A DNA stretch of 64,000 nucleotides from an uncultured Prevotella sp. (GCA_946183415.1 CAMHAM010000002.1:88048-152047), one strand, 5' to 3'; positions 42,008-52,166 are shown, numbered from the stretch's first letter. The notes: a model not told the origin generated them from the letters alone. Made by a program: numbers and translations.

Positions 42008-43231
42008 TTACTTAATGTCTTTGATGATCAGGGTTGAGTTGGTGCCACCGAAGCCGAACGAATTGCTCAGGAACATGTCGAAGTGCTGCTGAACGGTCTC
42101 AGGGAGCACATTGATGCGCTGAGTCACCTCGTCGGGGTTCTCGAAGTTGAGTGAACCTCCGATGAAGTCGTTTTTCATCATCAGAATCGAATAGACAATC
42201 TCTGAGGCACCTGCCATCCACATCTCGTGGCCGGTGAGGCTCTTCGTCGAGGTGACGGGTACGCGGTAGTCGCCGAATACCTGTGCGATAGCCTCTGCCT
42301 CACGGCTGTCGCCGATGGGGGTTGAGGTGGCATGGGCATTCACGTAGCCGATCTCGCTGGGCGATACGCCGGCACTCTCCAGACTGCGCAGCAGCGAGCG
42401 TGCAGGTCCCTCTACGTTGGGGGTAGAGATGTGGTCGCCATTGCCTGAGAATCCCCAGCCGAGAATCTCTGCCAGGATGGGGGCTCCACGGCGCACAGCA
42501 TGATCATAGCTCTCGATGACCAGTGTGGCAGCACCACCGCTGGGTACCAGTCCGTCGCGATCGCGGTCGAAGGGACGGCTTGCCTTTGTGGGATCATCGA
42601 TGCGGGTAGAGAAGGTCTGCAAGGCATCGAATGAGGCGATGCCGTACATGTTGTTCTCCTCTGCACCACCGCAGACGATGCAGTCCTGCAGGCCGTTCTT
42701 GATCAGCAGGAATCCTAGTCCTAACGACTGAGAGCCGCTGGCGCAGGCTGCTGAGGCCGTGAGGTTGATACCTTTCAGGTGGAACAGTGTGGCGAGGTTC
42801 ATCGTCACCGTTGAGTTCATCGACTGGAAGATGGCTCCAGAGCCGCAAGCAGCAGTAGAGCCTGCCTGACGGAACTTGTCCATAGCGATCATTGTTGCCT
42901 CGGCCACGGAGTCGTTTCCGTAGATGACACCCACCTCATGGCTGTCGATGTAGTCTTGTGTCAGCTTAGCCTGTTCCAGGGCCTGTACAGTGGCCACATA
43001 GGCATATTGAGCCTCTTCGGGCATCATCTGACGAACATTGCGATTAAGAACCTTCTTCAAGTCGGGATGTGGAACATTTCCACAGATGGGCGAGCGGAAG
43101 CCGGCATCCTTGCGCTCCTGGCTGAACACAATGCCGCTGCGCCCCTCAAACAGGGACTGGCGCACCTCGTCGAGTGTCGTTCCGATACATGACCAGATGC
43201 CCATACCCGTAATTACTACTCTTCTTTCCAT
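42008..43231 (-). CDS. Beta-ketoacyl-ACP synthase, second set (complete triad)
   Basis: A 407-residue FabF-type enzyme: Cys in 'SAACASGSQSLG', His in 'NAHATSTPIGD', His in 'SLTGHEMWMAGAS', and C-terminal 'SNSFGFGGTNSTLII'. Nearest relative in the window is the 10257 ketosynthase. It lies 23 bp downstream of the GNAT gene on the same strand and begins the pigment part of this gene series. Whether it cooperates with the AT-rich operon or replaces one of its ketosynthases is unknown. Confidence 0.93.
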   Translation of the reverse strand: MERRVVITGMGIWSCIGTTLDEVRQSLFEGRSGIVFSQERKDAGFRSPICGNVPHPDLKKVLNRNVRQMMPEEAQYAYVATVQALEQAKLTQDYIDSHEVGVIYGNDSVAEATMIAMDKFRQAGSTAACGSGAIFQSMNSTVTMNLATLFHLKGINLTASAACASGSQSLGLGFLLIKNGLQDCIVCGGAEENNMYGIASFDALQTFSTRIDDPTKASRPFDRDRDGLVPSGGAATLVIESYDHAVRRGAPILAEILGWGFSGNGDHISTPNVEGPARSLLRSLESAGVSPSEIGYVNAHATSTPIGDSREAEAIAQVFGDYRVPVTSTKSLTGHEMWMAGASEIVYSILMMKNDFIGGSLNFENPDEVTQRINVLPETVQQHFDMFLSNSFGFGGTNSTLIIKDIK

Positions 43232-43254
43232 AATTATTTGTCAATTATCAATTG

Positions 43255-44391
43255 TCATTTATCTGTTATCGATTTCATATAGCATCTTCTGCGCTTCACA
43301 AATTCTGGCTTCAGTGGTTTCCACTGAGACAGTTCGCGCACATTGTCCTCCAGCTGGGGGCCTGTCTCTGCCCATTTGAACCCATACTTATTATATATAG
43401 GTATAAGGTCGTCGAAGAAGAGGGCGTTCACTCCCATGCCCTGATAATCGGGGCGCACGGCGATGAGCAGCATCTCGGCACTTTCCTCATGCTTCCACTT
43501 CAAGGCTTTCAGCAGATGCCACCAGCCGAATGGCAGCAAGCGCCCGTGGGCTTTCTGAAGGGCTCTTGACATGCAGCCCATCGTGATGGCTGCTCCAACA
43601 ACCTCATCCTTCTCGTTCAACACAATGGGGAATATTTGCTTGTCGATCAGGGGGATGTATTTCTCAACAAACTCCGTAGCCTGCTTGTCTGAGAGCGGGG
43701 AGAATCCGAAGATGGGGCGGTAGGCTTCGTTCAAGAGCTTGAAGATTTTCAAGCCATAGCCATTGCGGATGGTTCTCGACGACATCTTGACTACCTTCAG
43801 CCCGATCTGCTCGCGGACGTACTGAGCAGTACGACTGTAGCGGGCTGGTACTTCCTCTGGGATGTTGATACGTATCTGCAGCCAGTCTACCTCCTTCTTG
43901 AATCCCAGAGCCTCCATGTGCTGGGGGTAGTATGGCGGATTGTAGATGGTGCTCATGGTTCCCGTCAGGTGGAAGTCCTCAACGAGCATGCCTTCCTTGT
44001 CGAAGTCGGTGGTGCCCATAGGACCCTCAATCGTGTCCATTCCGAGCGCACGGCCCCACTGGGTCACGGCATCTAACAAAGCCGCAGAAACGTCCTTGTC
44101 GTCGATGAACTCTATCATCGAGAATCTCACCTTGTTCGTCTGCCAAGCTTTGTTGGCCTTGCGATTGATGATGCCCACGATGCGCCCCACGGGAACGCTG
44201 TCCTTATAAGCCAGGAAAGGCTGGATATGTGAGAACTCGAAGGCTGGGTTCTTCGGACTCAACAGGTTGCGGGTATCGCTCTCCAGATCAGGAACGTATT
44301 GCGCACAATCCTGATAGATGCGATATGGCAGACGGATGAAATCATCCAATTCCTTTTTGCTGCTGACTTTTACGACATTAATCTTTTCCAT
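43255..44391 (-). CDS. GNAT-like N-acyltransferase protein
   Basis: A 378-residue protein of a large Bacteroidota GNAT-like family. 'VGRIVGIINRKANKAW' and 'EGPMGTTDFDKEGMLVEDF' lie in the first half. 'AVRPDYQGMGVNALFFDDL' in the second half is the acetyl-CoA-binding Q/RxxGxG/A-type motif. The substrate is unknown. The start at 44391 (MEKINVVKV) is preferred to the upstream open frame. It stands 13 bp after the Mrp gene. Confidence 0.8.
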   Translation of the reverse strand: MEKINVVKVSSKKELDDFIRLPYRIYQDCAQYVPDLESDTRNLLSPKNPAFEFSHIQPFLAYKDSVPVGRIVGIINRKANKAWQTNKVRFSMIEFIDDKDVSAALLDAVTQWGRALGMDTIEGPMGTTDFDKEGMLVEDFHLTGTMSTIYNPPYYPQHMEALGFKKEVDWLQIRINIPEEVPARYSRTAQYVREQIGLKVVKMSSRTIRNGYGLKIFKLLNEAYRPIFGFSPLSDKQATEFVEKYIPLIDKQIFPIVLNEKDEVVGAAITMGCMSRALQKAHGRLLPFGWWHLLKALKWKHEESAEMLLIAVRPDYQGMGVNALFFDDLIPIYNKYGFKWAETGPQLEDNVRELSQWKPLKPEFVKRRRCYMKSITDK

Positions 44392-44404
44392 GCCTTCTAT
44401 AGAA

Positions 44405-45523
44405 TTATTCCTTCCCAACGATCTTGGTCTTGGGCTGTTCTTTATTACGACGATTGACAACGGTAACCACTGCCTGCGCGAGATTGATGAAGGCGAGGCC
44501 TGTAGCCGTGTCGCTGGAGAGGGCTGCTGGGGTGCCGGAATCGCCGTTGTCGCAGATGCTCTGAACGAGCGGTATCTGGGCGAGCAGCGGTACCTGCATC
44601 TCCTCGGCAAGTTGCTTGCAGCCTTCCTTACCGAAGATATAATAACGGTTCTCAGGCAACTCGGCAGGGGTGAACCACGCCATATTCTCGATGAGTCCGA
44701 GGATGGGCACGTTGACCTTCTCGTTGCGGTACATATCTATTCCCTTACGGGCATCAGCGAGGGCTACCTGCTGAGGTGTTGAGACGATGATGGCTCCCGT
44801 GATGGGGAGCGTCTGTAACAACGTGAGATGGATATCGCTGGTGCCTGGAGGGGTGTCGAGGATAAAATAGTCGAGCTCGCCCCAGTCTGCATCGGCAATC
44901 AGCTGCTTCAGGGCACTGGTGGCCATACCACCACGCCAGAGGGTAGCGGTATCGGGCGACACGAAGAAACCGATGGAAAGGAGCTTGACACCGTACTGCT
45001 CTATCGGACAGATGAGGTCGCGGCCGTCTTTCTTCACGGCATAGGGGCGCTCTTCCTCTACATTGAACATCTTGGGCATAGACGGTCCGAAGATGTCGGT
45101 ATCCAGAAGTCCTACCTTGTAGCCAAGACGTGCCAGGGCGATGGCGAGATTGGCAGAGACCGTACTCTTGCCGACGCCACCCTTGCCAGAGCTCACGGCG
45201 ATGATGTTCTTGACACCAGGCAACAACTGGCCTACTTCAGGACGGGGAGCCGTCTTGAACTCTGTCTCGATGGTCACATCGATGTCCTGACCACAGTGGT
45301 ACTTGATGGCTGCTTCGGCAGCCTTGACTGTGGATTTCAAAAACGGGTCGGTGTCGCGTGGGAACACGAGCACAACCTTCACTTTCCAGTGGTCTCCCTC
45401 CTGAGAAGGAGCGGCTACCGACGGGGTGTCGGCAACCATCTCGCTCTCTACGAGGTTTTTCTTCGTGCCGGCATACGTCACCGTTGCCAGCGCATCCATT
45501 ATCAGTTGTGGATAGAGGGTCAT
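44405..45523 (-). CDS. mrp: Mrp/NBP35-family iron-sulfur carrier ATPase
   Basis: A 372-residue P-loop ATPase. N-terminal DUF59/MIP18-like part (about residues 1-80), then the deviant Walker A 'SSGKGGVGKSTVSANLAIAL' with both lysines and 'DTDIFGPSMPKMF' and 'FILDTPPGTSDIHLTLLQ'. Mrp proteins bind and transfer [4Fe-4S] clusters to apo-enzymes. It lies in a minus-strand series with trmB, the LRR protein and the GNAT gene. Confidence 0.95.
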   Translation of the reverse strand: MTLYPQLIMDALATVTYAGTKKNLVESEMVADTPSVAAPSQEGDHWKVKVVLVFPRDTDPFLKSTVKAAEAAIKYHCGQDIDVTIETEFKTAPRPEVGQLLPGVKNIIAVSSGKGGVGKSTVSANLAIALARLGYKVGLLDTDIFGPSMPKMFNVEEERPYAVKKDGRDLICPIEQYGVKLLSIGFFVSPDTATLWRGGMATSALKQLIADADWGELDYFILDTPPGTSDIHLTLLQTLPITGAIIVSTPQQVALADARKGIDMYRNEKVNVPILGLIENMAWFTPAELPENRYYIFGKEGCKQLAEEMQVPLLAQIPLVQSICDNGDSGTPAALSSDTATGLAFINLAQAVVTVVNRRNKEQPKTKIVGKE

Positions 45524-45543
45524 TGATGTTCTGTAACTTATGC

Positions 45544-47208
45544 TTATTGATTCTCTTGTACCCCTTTCTGCTTACTCCACTTCTTGTCGATTGCATAGAC
45601 CTGAAGGGTGCCTTTCGGAACGAGGATGATGGGGTTAGAGCCCTTGAAGGTGTCGCCGCTTACCTTTGGAGGATTGGGCGAATGGATGGTCACTGTGGCC
45701 AGTGTCTTACACTCCTGGAAGGCAGAACCGCCAAGCTCCTTGATGGTGACAGGCAGTTCGACATTCTTGAGCTGGAGACAGCCCTTGAAAGCATCGCCTT
45801 CGATGGTCTGAAGACCATTGGGGAAAATAGCTGAGGGCAGAGAAGTACACTTCTCGAAAGCAGCGTCCTCGATCTTTACCAAGGCAGCGGGCCAGTTGAT
45901 CTCAGAGAGCATGCTGCATTCCAGGAAAGCATTGTCGCCAATACGCTTCACGGTGTTAGGCAGCTGTACCTTGCGCAGACTCTTGCAGCCCTTGAAGACA
46001 TTGGTCTCAATCTCGTCGATGATACCATTGATGGTTACTGTCTCCAGACTGATACAGTTCTGGAAAGCATGGTCGCCAAGATCTTTCAGCGCACTGCCGA
46101 TTTCGATGCTGCGCAGACTCTTGCAATCAGCAAAAGCCCAGTCGTTGATCTTCTTCAGGCCAGCGGGGAGTACGATGGATGTGAGAGATTTGCAGTCCTC
46201 GAAAGCGTGGCTGCTGACAATCTCCAAAGAGGCAGGCAGCGTGATGCTGGCGAGGTTTTCGCAATTACTGAAAGCGGCGGTGTTGATATCTGAGAGTTTT
46301 CCCTGAAGTTCTACAGTCTTAAGGGCAGTGCAGTTCTGGAAGGCTGCCTGTCCTAACTTTGAAATGTTGCTGATCTTAATAGCCGTCAGACTCTTGCAGC
46401 TCTTGAAGGCATTGGGACCCACCTCTGATACTGAGGCCATCTCGATGGCCTGCAGGCTCTTGCAGTCATTGAAAGCATTGCTCTCAATCTCGTCGACGGA
46501 ATTGGGAAGAACCAATGAGGTCAGGCTTTCGCAGTTGTTGAAAGCGCTGCCACCAATCTTCTTGACGCCGTTGGGGATAGTGATGCTCTTCAGGTTCTTG
46601 CACTTGCTGAATGCCTGGGGCGCAATTTCGGTAAGGCCATTGGGGAGTACGATGGTTGTAAGACTCTTGCAGCCTTCGAATGCCTCATTAGCCAGCGTCT
46701 TCAGACCTGCAGGTAAAGTGATGGCGGAAAGATTCTCGCAATCCTGGAAGGCCTCGACATCGATAACGGTAACAGATGCGGGTATCGTGACATCCGTCAG
46801 ATAAGTGCATCCGCTGAAACAGCCCTTGCTGATGGCATTGATGCTGTTGGGAAGCACGGCCTTGGTCAGATTCTTGGCACCTGAGAAGAGTTCCTTAGGC
46901 AGTTCGTTGGCCTGTGTCTTGAGACCGTTCTTGGCATTGCTACTGACGATGGTGATACCAGAGATGTCGATGGCGCTTACGAGGCACTCATCGGCATTCT
47001 TCGTCTTTTTGCGGGTTACAATCTCCTGAAGCAGTTTGAGGTCGTTACCATTGAGGGTACCGCTGATGGTAAGGTCGGAAACCTTGAATTTCTGGTCGCC
47101 GAGCTGTGTGGCCAACTTGCCTACAGAGTCGACCTTTACATTCATTTTACCTTGTGCGATGGCTAGCAACGGGAGTGCAGCCAAAAGGATGATAGTTAGT
47201 TTTTTCAT
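45544..47208 (-). CDS. BspA-like leucine-rich repeat secreted protein
   Basis: A 554-residue exported protein. The signal peptide begins 'MKKLTIILLAALPLLAIAQG' (start 47208). From about residue 120 it consists of nearly 17 repeats of about 23 residues of the form 'AFxxCxSLxxIxLPxxxxxI', i.e. the Treponema/BspA LRR_5 type. The C-terminal end carries a proline-containing cap ('HSPNPPKVSGDTFKGSNP'). Such proteins bind host or bacterial surface ligands. No C-terminal sorting domain or lipobox is obvious. The repeat DNA may allow copy-number change. Confidence 0.9.
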   Translation of the reverse strand: MKKLTIILLAALPLLAIAQGKMNVKVDSVGKLATQLGDQKFKVSDLTISGTLNGNDLKLLQEIVTRKKTKNADECLVSAIDISGITIVSSNAKNGLKTQANELPKELFSGAKNLTKAVLPNSINAISKGCFSGCTYLTDVTIPASVTVIDVEAFQDCENLSAITLPAGLKTLANEAFEGCKSLTTIVLPNGLTEIAPQAFSKCKNLKSITIPNGVKKIGGSAFNNCESLTSLVLPNSVDEIESNAFNDCKSLQAIEMASVSEVGPNAFKSCKSLTAIKISNISKLGQAAFQNCTALKTVELQGKLSDINTAAFSNCENLASITLPASLEIVSSHAFEDCKSLTSIVLPAGLKKINDWAFADCKSLRSIEIGSALKDLGDHAFQNCISLETVTINGIIDEIETNVFKGCKSLRKVQLPNTVKRIGDNAFLECSMLSEINWPAALVKIEDAAFEKCTSLPSAIFPNGLQTIEGDAFKGCLQLKNVELPVTIKELGGSAFQECKTLATVTIHSPNPPKVSGDTFKGSNPIILVPKGTLQVYAIDKKWSKQKGVQENQ

Positions 47209-47221
47209 AATCGTTCGTTTT

Positions 47222-47992
47222 TTACTTTGCTTTATCGAGTGAACTTCTTTTTGAACGGTGATAGGAACGGTAGTCGTCGAGCTCAATCTCTACATCGGGT
47301 TCTTCGAGCGTTCCTTCACGGGGCAGTTGCCACTTCATGTATTTGATATTCAGACCTCGGGCAATCCACATCGACTCGTAATAGGTCTGGATGGCGAGGA
47401 TGTCGCGTGTCACTTCGTCGAGACGATCATCGTGGTAGAGGTCATCTGTCTGGAGAACGACGGGCAACTGATTGTGCTCCACCATATAGCGGGTATAGGT
47501 AAAGAGAAAGTTGGAGTCGGTCTTCAGATGGATCAGGCCGTCATCGACGAGGAAACGGCGATAGCGCTCCATGAAATAGGTCGACGTGAGACGCTTGCGA
47601 GGGTTCTTCATCTGGGGGTCGGAGAAGGTGAGCCATATTTCCTGCACCTCATCTCCAGAGAAGAATCGGTCGATAATCTCAATGTTGGTGCGAAGGAAAG
47701 CGACATTTTCCAGTCCCTCGTTGAGGGCCTGGGTGGCTCCTGTCCACATGCGGGCACCTTTAATGTCGACACCAATAAAGTTGATGTCGGGATAGCGCTT
47801 GGCAAGTCCCACGGTGTATTCACCCTTGCCGCATCCGAGTTCGAGCACGATGGGGTGATCGTTGTGGAAATACTGCTCGTGCCAGTGTCCCTGCATTTCA
47901 GAGGGAACGTGTTCCATTACCGAGTAAGGGTACTGGAACACGTTCTTATAAGTGGCCATCTCGGCGAACTTCTCTAACTTTCCTTTGCCCAT
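47222..47992 (-). CDS. trmB: tRNA (guanine-N7-)-methyltransferase
   Basis: A 256-residue TrmB with SAM-binding '[20 protein letters not shown]', then '[15 protein letters not shown]', '[17 protein letters not shown]' (the TrmB signature PDPxxKxxH/R-type region) and '[13 protein letters not shown]'. It makes m7G46 in tRNA. It is 5 bp from ilvE and 13 bp from the LRR gene. Confidence 0.94.
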   Translation of the reverse strand: MGKGKLEKFAEMATYKNVFQYPYSVMEHVPSEMQGHWHEQYFHNDHPIVLELGCGKGEYTVGLAKRYPDINFIGVDIKGARMWTGATQALNEGLENVAFLRTNIEIIDRFFSGDEVQEIWLTFSDPQMKNPRKRLTSTYFMERYRRFLVDDGLIHLKTDSNFLFTYTRYMVEHNQLPVVLQTDDLYHDDRLDEVTRDILAIQTYYESMWIARGLNIKYMKWQLPREGTLEEPDVEIELDDYRSYHRSKRSSLDKAK

Positions 47993-47997
47993 GAATT

Positions 47998-49014
47998 TTA
48001 CTCAATAACAACGGTAGTCCAACCGTGCTTGTCTTCGATTTCTCCGTACTGGATACCACGCAGGGTATCGAAGAGTTTTTTTGACTGAGGACCGGGCTTG
48101 TCTCCAAAAGAGTAGCGCTTGCCGGTATCGAGATCGTCGATATATGAGATCGGGCTGATGACAGCAGCAGTGCCGCATGCGCCAGCCTCCTCGAAGGTCT
48201 CAAGTTCTTCCTCAGGGATTGGACGGCGCTCAACCTTCATACCCAGATCCTCGGCTACCTGCATCAGCGACTTGTTGGTGATAGAGGGTAGGATAGAGGT
48301 CGACTTTGGGGTGATGTAAGTATTGTTCTTGATTCCGAAGAAGTTGGCAGCACCGCACTCGTCGATGTATTTCTTCTCCTTGGCGTCGAGATAGAACTCG
48401 CAGGCATAACCCTTTTCGTGAGCCAGATTGTTGGCAAAGAGCGAAGCTGCGTAGTTTCCCCCCACCTTGTATTTACCTGTACCCAGAGGTGCAGAGCGGT
48501 CATAATCGCGAACGATGACGTAAGGATTGCTTGAGAATCCGCCCTTGAAGTATGGGCCTACAGGGGTTACGAAGATGAGGAAGCAGTATTCCTTAGCGGG
48601 GTGAACACCTACCTGGGCGCTGGTACCGATGAGCAGCGGGCGGATGTAGAGCGTGGCACCACTCTCGTATGTGGGGATCCACTCCTGATTGAGACGAACC
48701 ACTTTCTTCACCATCTCGGTGAACAACTCGGTGCTGACTTCTGGCATCATGATACCGCGACAAGTGCTCTGCAGACGGGCTGCATTCTCATCGACACGGA
48801 AGATGCGCACCTTGCCATCAGGACAGCGATAAGCCTTCAAACCCTCGAAAGCCTCCTGGCCATAGTGCAGACAGGTGGCAGCCATGTGCAGATTCAGATA
48901 TTCGTCGGAGCAAACCTCGATTTCACCCCATTTCCCGTCGCGATAATAGCAGCGGACATTGTAGTCGGTCTTCATGTAGCCAAATGACAGGCTACCCCAA
49001 TCTAAATTCTTCAT
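47998..49014 (-). CDS. ilvE: Branched-chain amino acid aminotransferase
   Basis: A 338-residue class IV PLP aminotransferase with '[20 protein letters not shown]', the PLP Lys in '[14 protein letters not shown]', '[18 protein letters not shown]' and '[16 protein letters not shown]'. It interconverts branched-chain amino acids and their 2-oxo acids, which could also feed branched starters for fatty acids and dialkylresorcinols. Preceded by a -7-like element at 49054-49061. Confidence 0.95.
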   Translation of the reverse strand: MKNLDWGSLSFGYMKTDYNVRCYYRDGKWGEIEVCSDEYLNLHMAATCLHYGQEAFEGLKAYRCPDGKVRIFRVDENAARLQSTCRGIMMPEVSTELFTEMVKKVVRLNQEWIPTYESGATLYIRPLLIGTSAQVGVHPAKEYCFLIFVTPVGPYFKGGFSSNPYVIVRDYDRSAPLGTGKYKVGGNYAASLFANNLAHEKGYACEFYLDAKEKKYIDECGAANFFGIKNNTYITPKSTSILPSITNKSLMQVAEDLGMKVERRPIPEEELETFEEAGACGTAAVISPISYIDDLDTGKRYSFGDKPGPQSKKLFDTLRGIQYGEIEDKHGWTTVVIE

Positions 49015-49053
49015 GTTATATACTTTTTAACGTTAAAATTCCAATTTTGCATG

Positions 49054-49061
49054 CAAAAGTA
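49054..49061 (-). promoter_or_regulatory. -7 element for ilvE
   Basis: TACTTTTG on the minus strand fits TAnnTTTG; a GTTG about 20 bp upstream may serve as the -33 part. It lies 39 bp ahead of the ilvE start. Confidence 0.55.
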
Positions 49062-49101
49062 CACATTTTGTGCCAAATTAACAACTATTTCGGCATAAAA
49101 C

Positions 49102-49290
49102 TTACTTTTCAGCAAGGATTTTCTTGATTTCCTCATCTGTTTTGGTCAGTTTATCCTTGCAAAACTTGATTAATTCTTGTGCACGTTTCAGTTGTACTGA
49201 CATCTGATCGACATCGAGTTCGTCGTTCTCCATCTTGCTGACGATGGACTGAATTTCGGCTAATGCAGCCTCGTATTTGATTTCTGACAT
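49102..49290 (-). CDS. xseB: Exodeoxyribonuclease VII small subunit
   Basis: A 62-residue XseB: 'EIKYEAALAEIQSIVSKMEN' start, 'LDVDQMSVQLKRAQELIKFC' in the middle. Helical, as expected for the small subunit. It is 34 bp downstream of xseA on the same strand. Confidence 0.93.
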   Translation of the reverse strand: MSEIKYEAALAEIQSIVSKMENDELDVDQMSVQLKRAQELIKFCKDKLTKTDEEIKKILAEK

Positions 49291-49324
49291 AATGAACGTA
49301 TTTTTTTAAGACAGAATAGCAGAT

Positions 49325-50626
49325 TTAGCATATTTCGGAGTGGATGATACCGTGAGCGAGGCGGGTTTCTATGGTGTCGCCTTTCTGGAGCGTCTTGGGG
49401 TCTTTGACGGCTTTGCCGTTGTGAAGAGTGATGCTGTAGCCTCGCTTTAGCAGGAGGGTGGGATCGAGCGAATGCACTTTCTCTTCTAAGATTTCCAGAC
49501 GGTGATGCTCTGAGGTGAGGCGGCGCTCGAGTGTGGCCAGAAGGTGTTGCTCAAGCTGGGTGATCTCAGCCTGTGAGACGACTGATCTTTGCTGAATTCT
49601 CGAGAGAATCCGTTGGTAAAGAGCGTCTAATCTCGCTTCCTGACGCGTCTTGACGATGGAGAAGAGGCGAGGGATAGCCTCAGAGATGTTTGAGAGTTGG
49701 GCTTGAAGCGTAGAGAGCTTTTGCTGTGCGTAGTGGACGATGGTGCCCTGGGCTTCCTCGAGTGTGTCGAATATATGTTTTAAGTGGTCAACCAGCAGGG
49801 CTGCAGCGGCTGTAGGGGTTTTGACACGGATGTGGCTCACCATGTCGAGGATACTTTCATCGCGATCGTGTCCGATGCCTGTAATAATAGGCAAGGGGAA
49901 ATTAGCAACGTTCTCAGCCAGAGCGAGTGTATCAAAACCGCTCATGTCGCTTGTTGCACCGCCTCCTCTTATAATCACAACGCAGTCGAATTTGTCGCAC
50001 GTCTCATTGATGCGGTTGAGTGCTGCGATGATACTTCGTTCCACCTCTTCACCCTGCATCGTGGCAGGAAAGAGCCAGGTACGGAACTGAAAACCATAGG
50101 GATTTTCTGAGAGTTGATTACAGAAGTCGCCATAGCCTGCTGCCGTCTCGCTGGAAATGACGGCAATGCGCTGGCAGAATATGGGTAGTGACAACTCCTT
50201 CTGCAAGTCGAACACTCCCTCTTCCTTCAGCTGGCGGATAATCTCCTGACGCTTGCGAGCCATATCGCCTAAAGTATAGGTGGGGTCGATATCGGTGACA
50301 ATCCATGAGAACCCGAAGGCTTCGTGGAATTGCGCATATACTTTCAACAGCACTTTCATGCCAGGATGCAGCCGTTGACCTGTGGTGCGCTCGAAATAGG
50401 GGCGGATCATCATCCATTTCGAGGCCCAGCACTTGGCGTCGGCTTTTGCGATAGGGGTTGCACCCTTTTCGTCTTTCTGGATGAGCGACATGTAGCAGTG
50501 GCCTCTCGACTCGCGACATTCCGACAACTCTGCCTCTACCCAATATTCATTGGGCATCTCGCTCTCGATGACCTCGCGCACCAGGCAGTTGAGCTCGTAC
50601 AGCGTTAGTCTCTTCTCACTTCTCAC
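49325..50626 (-). CDS. xseA: Exodeoxyribonuclease VII large subunit
   Basis: A 433-residue nuclease. N-terminal OB fold ('EYWVEAELSECRESRGHCYM') followed by the catalytic core 'ISSETAAGYGDFCNQL' and 'DCVVIIRGGGATSDMSGFD', 'PIITGIGHDRDESILDMVS', then a long helical region and a C-terminal 'LLKRGYSITLHNGKAVKD'. It degrades single-stranded DNA in mismatch repair. It overlaps the protease gene by 11 bp. Confidence 0.95.
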   Translation of the reverse strand: MRSEKRLTLYELNCLVREVIESEMPNEYWVEAELSECRESRGHCYMSLIQKDEKGATPIAKADAKCWASKWMMIRPYFERTTGQRLHPGMKVLLKVYAQFHEAFGFSWIVTDIDPTYTLGDMARKRQEIIRQLKEEGVFDLQKELSLPIFCQRIAVISSETAAGYGDFCNQLSENPYGFQFRTWLFPATMQGEEVERSIIAALNRINETCDKFDCVVIIRGGGATSDMSGFDTLALAENVANFPLPIITGIGHDRDESILDMVSHIRVKTPTAAAALLVDHLKHIFDTLEEAQGTIVHYAQQKLSTLQAQLSNISEAIPRLFSIVKTRQEARLDALYQRILSRIQQRSVVSQAEITQLEQHLLATLERRLTSEHHRLEILEEKVHSLDPTLLLKRGYSITLHNGKAVKDPKTLQKGDTIETRLAHGIIHSEIC

Positions 50627-52076
50627 TCCCTAACTTTCCTATCATATAGGCCCGCCAGAAATTGGGCAGGCCATAGCCGTAGATATTATCGGGCTTTTCG
50701 TAATTATTGCTCGTCTGACGCACCAGGTTGATAATGTCGATGGCCGTCTTTTGGGGGAAAGCCTGCCAGAGACACGCCACGAGTCCTGCTACGATAGGGG
50801 TAGAGAACGAGGTTCCCATATCCCTGACAATCGTTCCTCGGCCAGAGATGAGCGAAGTCGGGCTACCCAAAGCCATCACGTCAGGTTTGACGCGACCATC
50901 CTGCGTGGGCCCCACACCACTGAAAGGCGCATTCATCAAATTGGTGTTCACTGCACCAACCGTGAGAATATTGTTGGCATCAGAAGGGAAGACGATCTTC
51001 TTCCAAGGTCCCATGCCACTATTGCCTGCCGAATTGACGAGTATGATACCCTTGCGCGCCAGCATCGAGGCAGAACGGCTGATGAATGCTGTCTCACCGT
51101 CAAGGTCGCGCTGGTGATAATAGCTGGGGTGGTTATCGAAATCGTTATAGCCAAGACTGCTGCTGATGATGTCGACCCCTACAGAGTCGGCAAACTCAGC
51201 TGCCATTGCCCAATAGTCTTCTTCTACAGGTTGCTCAGTCTGCTGATCCTCGCAGCGTAAAAGCCAGTAGCGTGCTTCTGGGGCAGTGCCTACAAGTACC
51301 TCAGACTCGCGCGAAGCCATTGCCGAGAGTACTTTCGTGCCGTGATCAGTCTCTTGATAGAAGTGCAGACTGTTAGGATAGACAAAATCGTGGGCACCCA
51401 CGATGTTGGCGCGAATGATAGCTGGAATCACGTCGCAGTTTTGGAAACCACCATCGAGAACGGCAATCGTCATGCCCTTGCCCAGCAGCCCGATGTTATG
51501 CAGACGGTGGCCTGCCAGCATCTCGATCTGTTCTTTTCCATTGCCATAGGGTGAGGTCTTGACGCTGTCCCATGGATTGAAGCCGTCGTGGGCATTGGTC
51601 TTGATGAAGCGGTTGATGCTGTCGGGGGAAATCCAAACCATCTCAGACTTCCTGACGCACTCGAGCGAGTCGAGTCGTTGGAGAAGGATGGTGTCGTTAG
51701 ATCGTACGAGTACCGTATTGTTCCATCGGCTAGTGCCAATGATGGCCCACTCCACAGAACTGCGCTTGCGTTTACGCGCCACTTCATCGGAGGTGCGCTG
51801 GAAAGTTCTGAGATACTTCTGACTTACAGGCAAGTCGGTAGAGTCGATGGGCAGTCCCTGTTTGCGACGACGCTCGATGGACTTATGGGTCAGCCAGCGG
51901 CTTGGGTGGTCAATCGAGTAGGGGGTACCTTGCTTGTCTTTCAAGGTATAGCGCCAGATATAGAATCTGCCTCCAGGATATTTGATCTTGGGGCTGCTTC
52001 CTGCTGTCATCGCCAGCGGACAGATGAGCAGAAGGAGAGTCAGTAAACAATGCTTAATACGATTGTTTGTTTGCAT
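50616..52076 (-). CDS. Secreted subtilisin-like (S8) serine protease
   Basis: A 486-residue exported protease. Signal peptide near 'CLLTLLLLICPLAMTAGS' (start 52076; the earlier ATG at 52184 lies across the divergent promoters). Catalytic Asp in 'GMTIAVLDGGFQNCDVI', His in 'ETDHGTKVLSAMASRESE', Asn in 'VNSAGNSGMGPW' and Ser in 'MGTSFSTPIVAGLVACLWQA'. The pro-region is short. It shares a minus-strand unit with xseA and xseB, which is odd for a secreted protease. Confidence 0.92.
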   Translation of the reverse strand: MQTNNRIKHCLLTLLLLICPLAMTAGSSPKIKYPGGRFYIWRYTLKDKQGTPYSIDHPSRWLTHKSIERRRKQGLPIDSTDLPVSQKYLRTFQRTSDEVARKRKRSSVEWAIIGTSRWNNTVLVRSNDTILLQRLDSLECVRKSEMVWISPDSINRFIKTNAHDGFNPWDSVKTSPYGNGKEQIEMLAGHRLHNIGLLGKGMTIAVLDGGFQNCDVIPAIIRANIVGAHDFVYPNSLHFYQETDHGTKVLSAMASRESEVLVGTAPEARYWLLRCEDQQTEQPVEEDYWAMAAEFADSVGVDIISSSLGYNDFDNHPSYYHQRDLDGETAFISRSASMLARKGIILVNSAGNSGMGPWKKIVFPSDANNILTVGAVNTNLMNAPFSGVGPTQDGRVKPDVMALGSPTSLISGRGTIVRDMGTSFSTPIVAGLVACLWQAFPQKTAIDIINLVRQTSNNYEKPDNIYGYGLPNFWRAYMIGKLGSEK

Positions 52077-52084
52077 AACGGGTG

Positions 52085-52092
52085 CAAAGGTA
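52085..52092 (-). promoter_or_regulatory. -7 element for the S8 protease unit
   Basis: TACCTTTG on the minus strand, just ahead of the start at 52076. The very short leader suggests a near-leaderless transcript. No clear -33 motif. Confidence 0.55.
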
Positions 52093-52134
52093 CAAAGTTT
52101 TTTTGAAATAGTCGAATATCTCGAAAAATATTCG

Positions 52135-52142
52135 TACCTTTG
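52135..52142 (+). promoter_or_regulatory. -7 element for the MATE gene
   Basis: TACCTTTG, 24 bp before the ATG at 52167, divergent from the protease promoter. It rules out the ATG-like start at 52140. Confidence 0.6.
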
Positions 52143-52166
52143 CACCGTTTTAATAATGTGTGCGTA

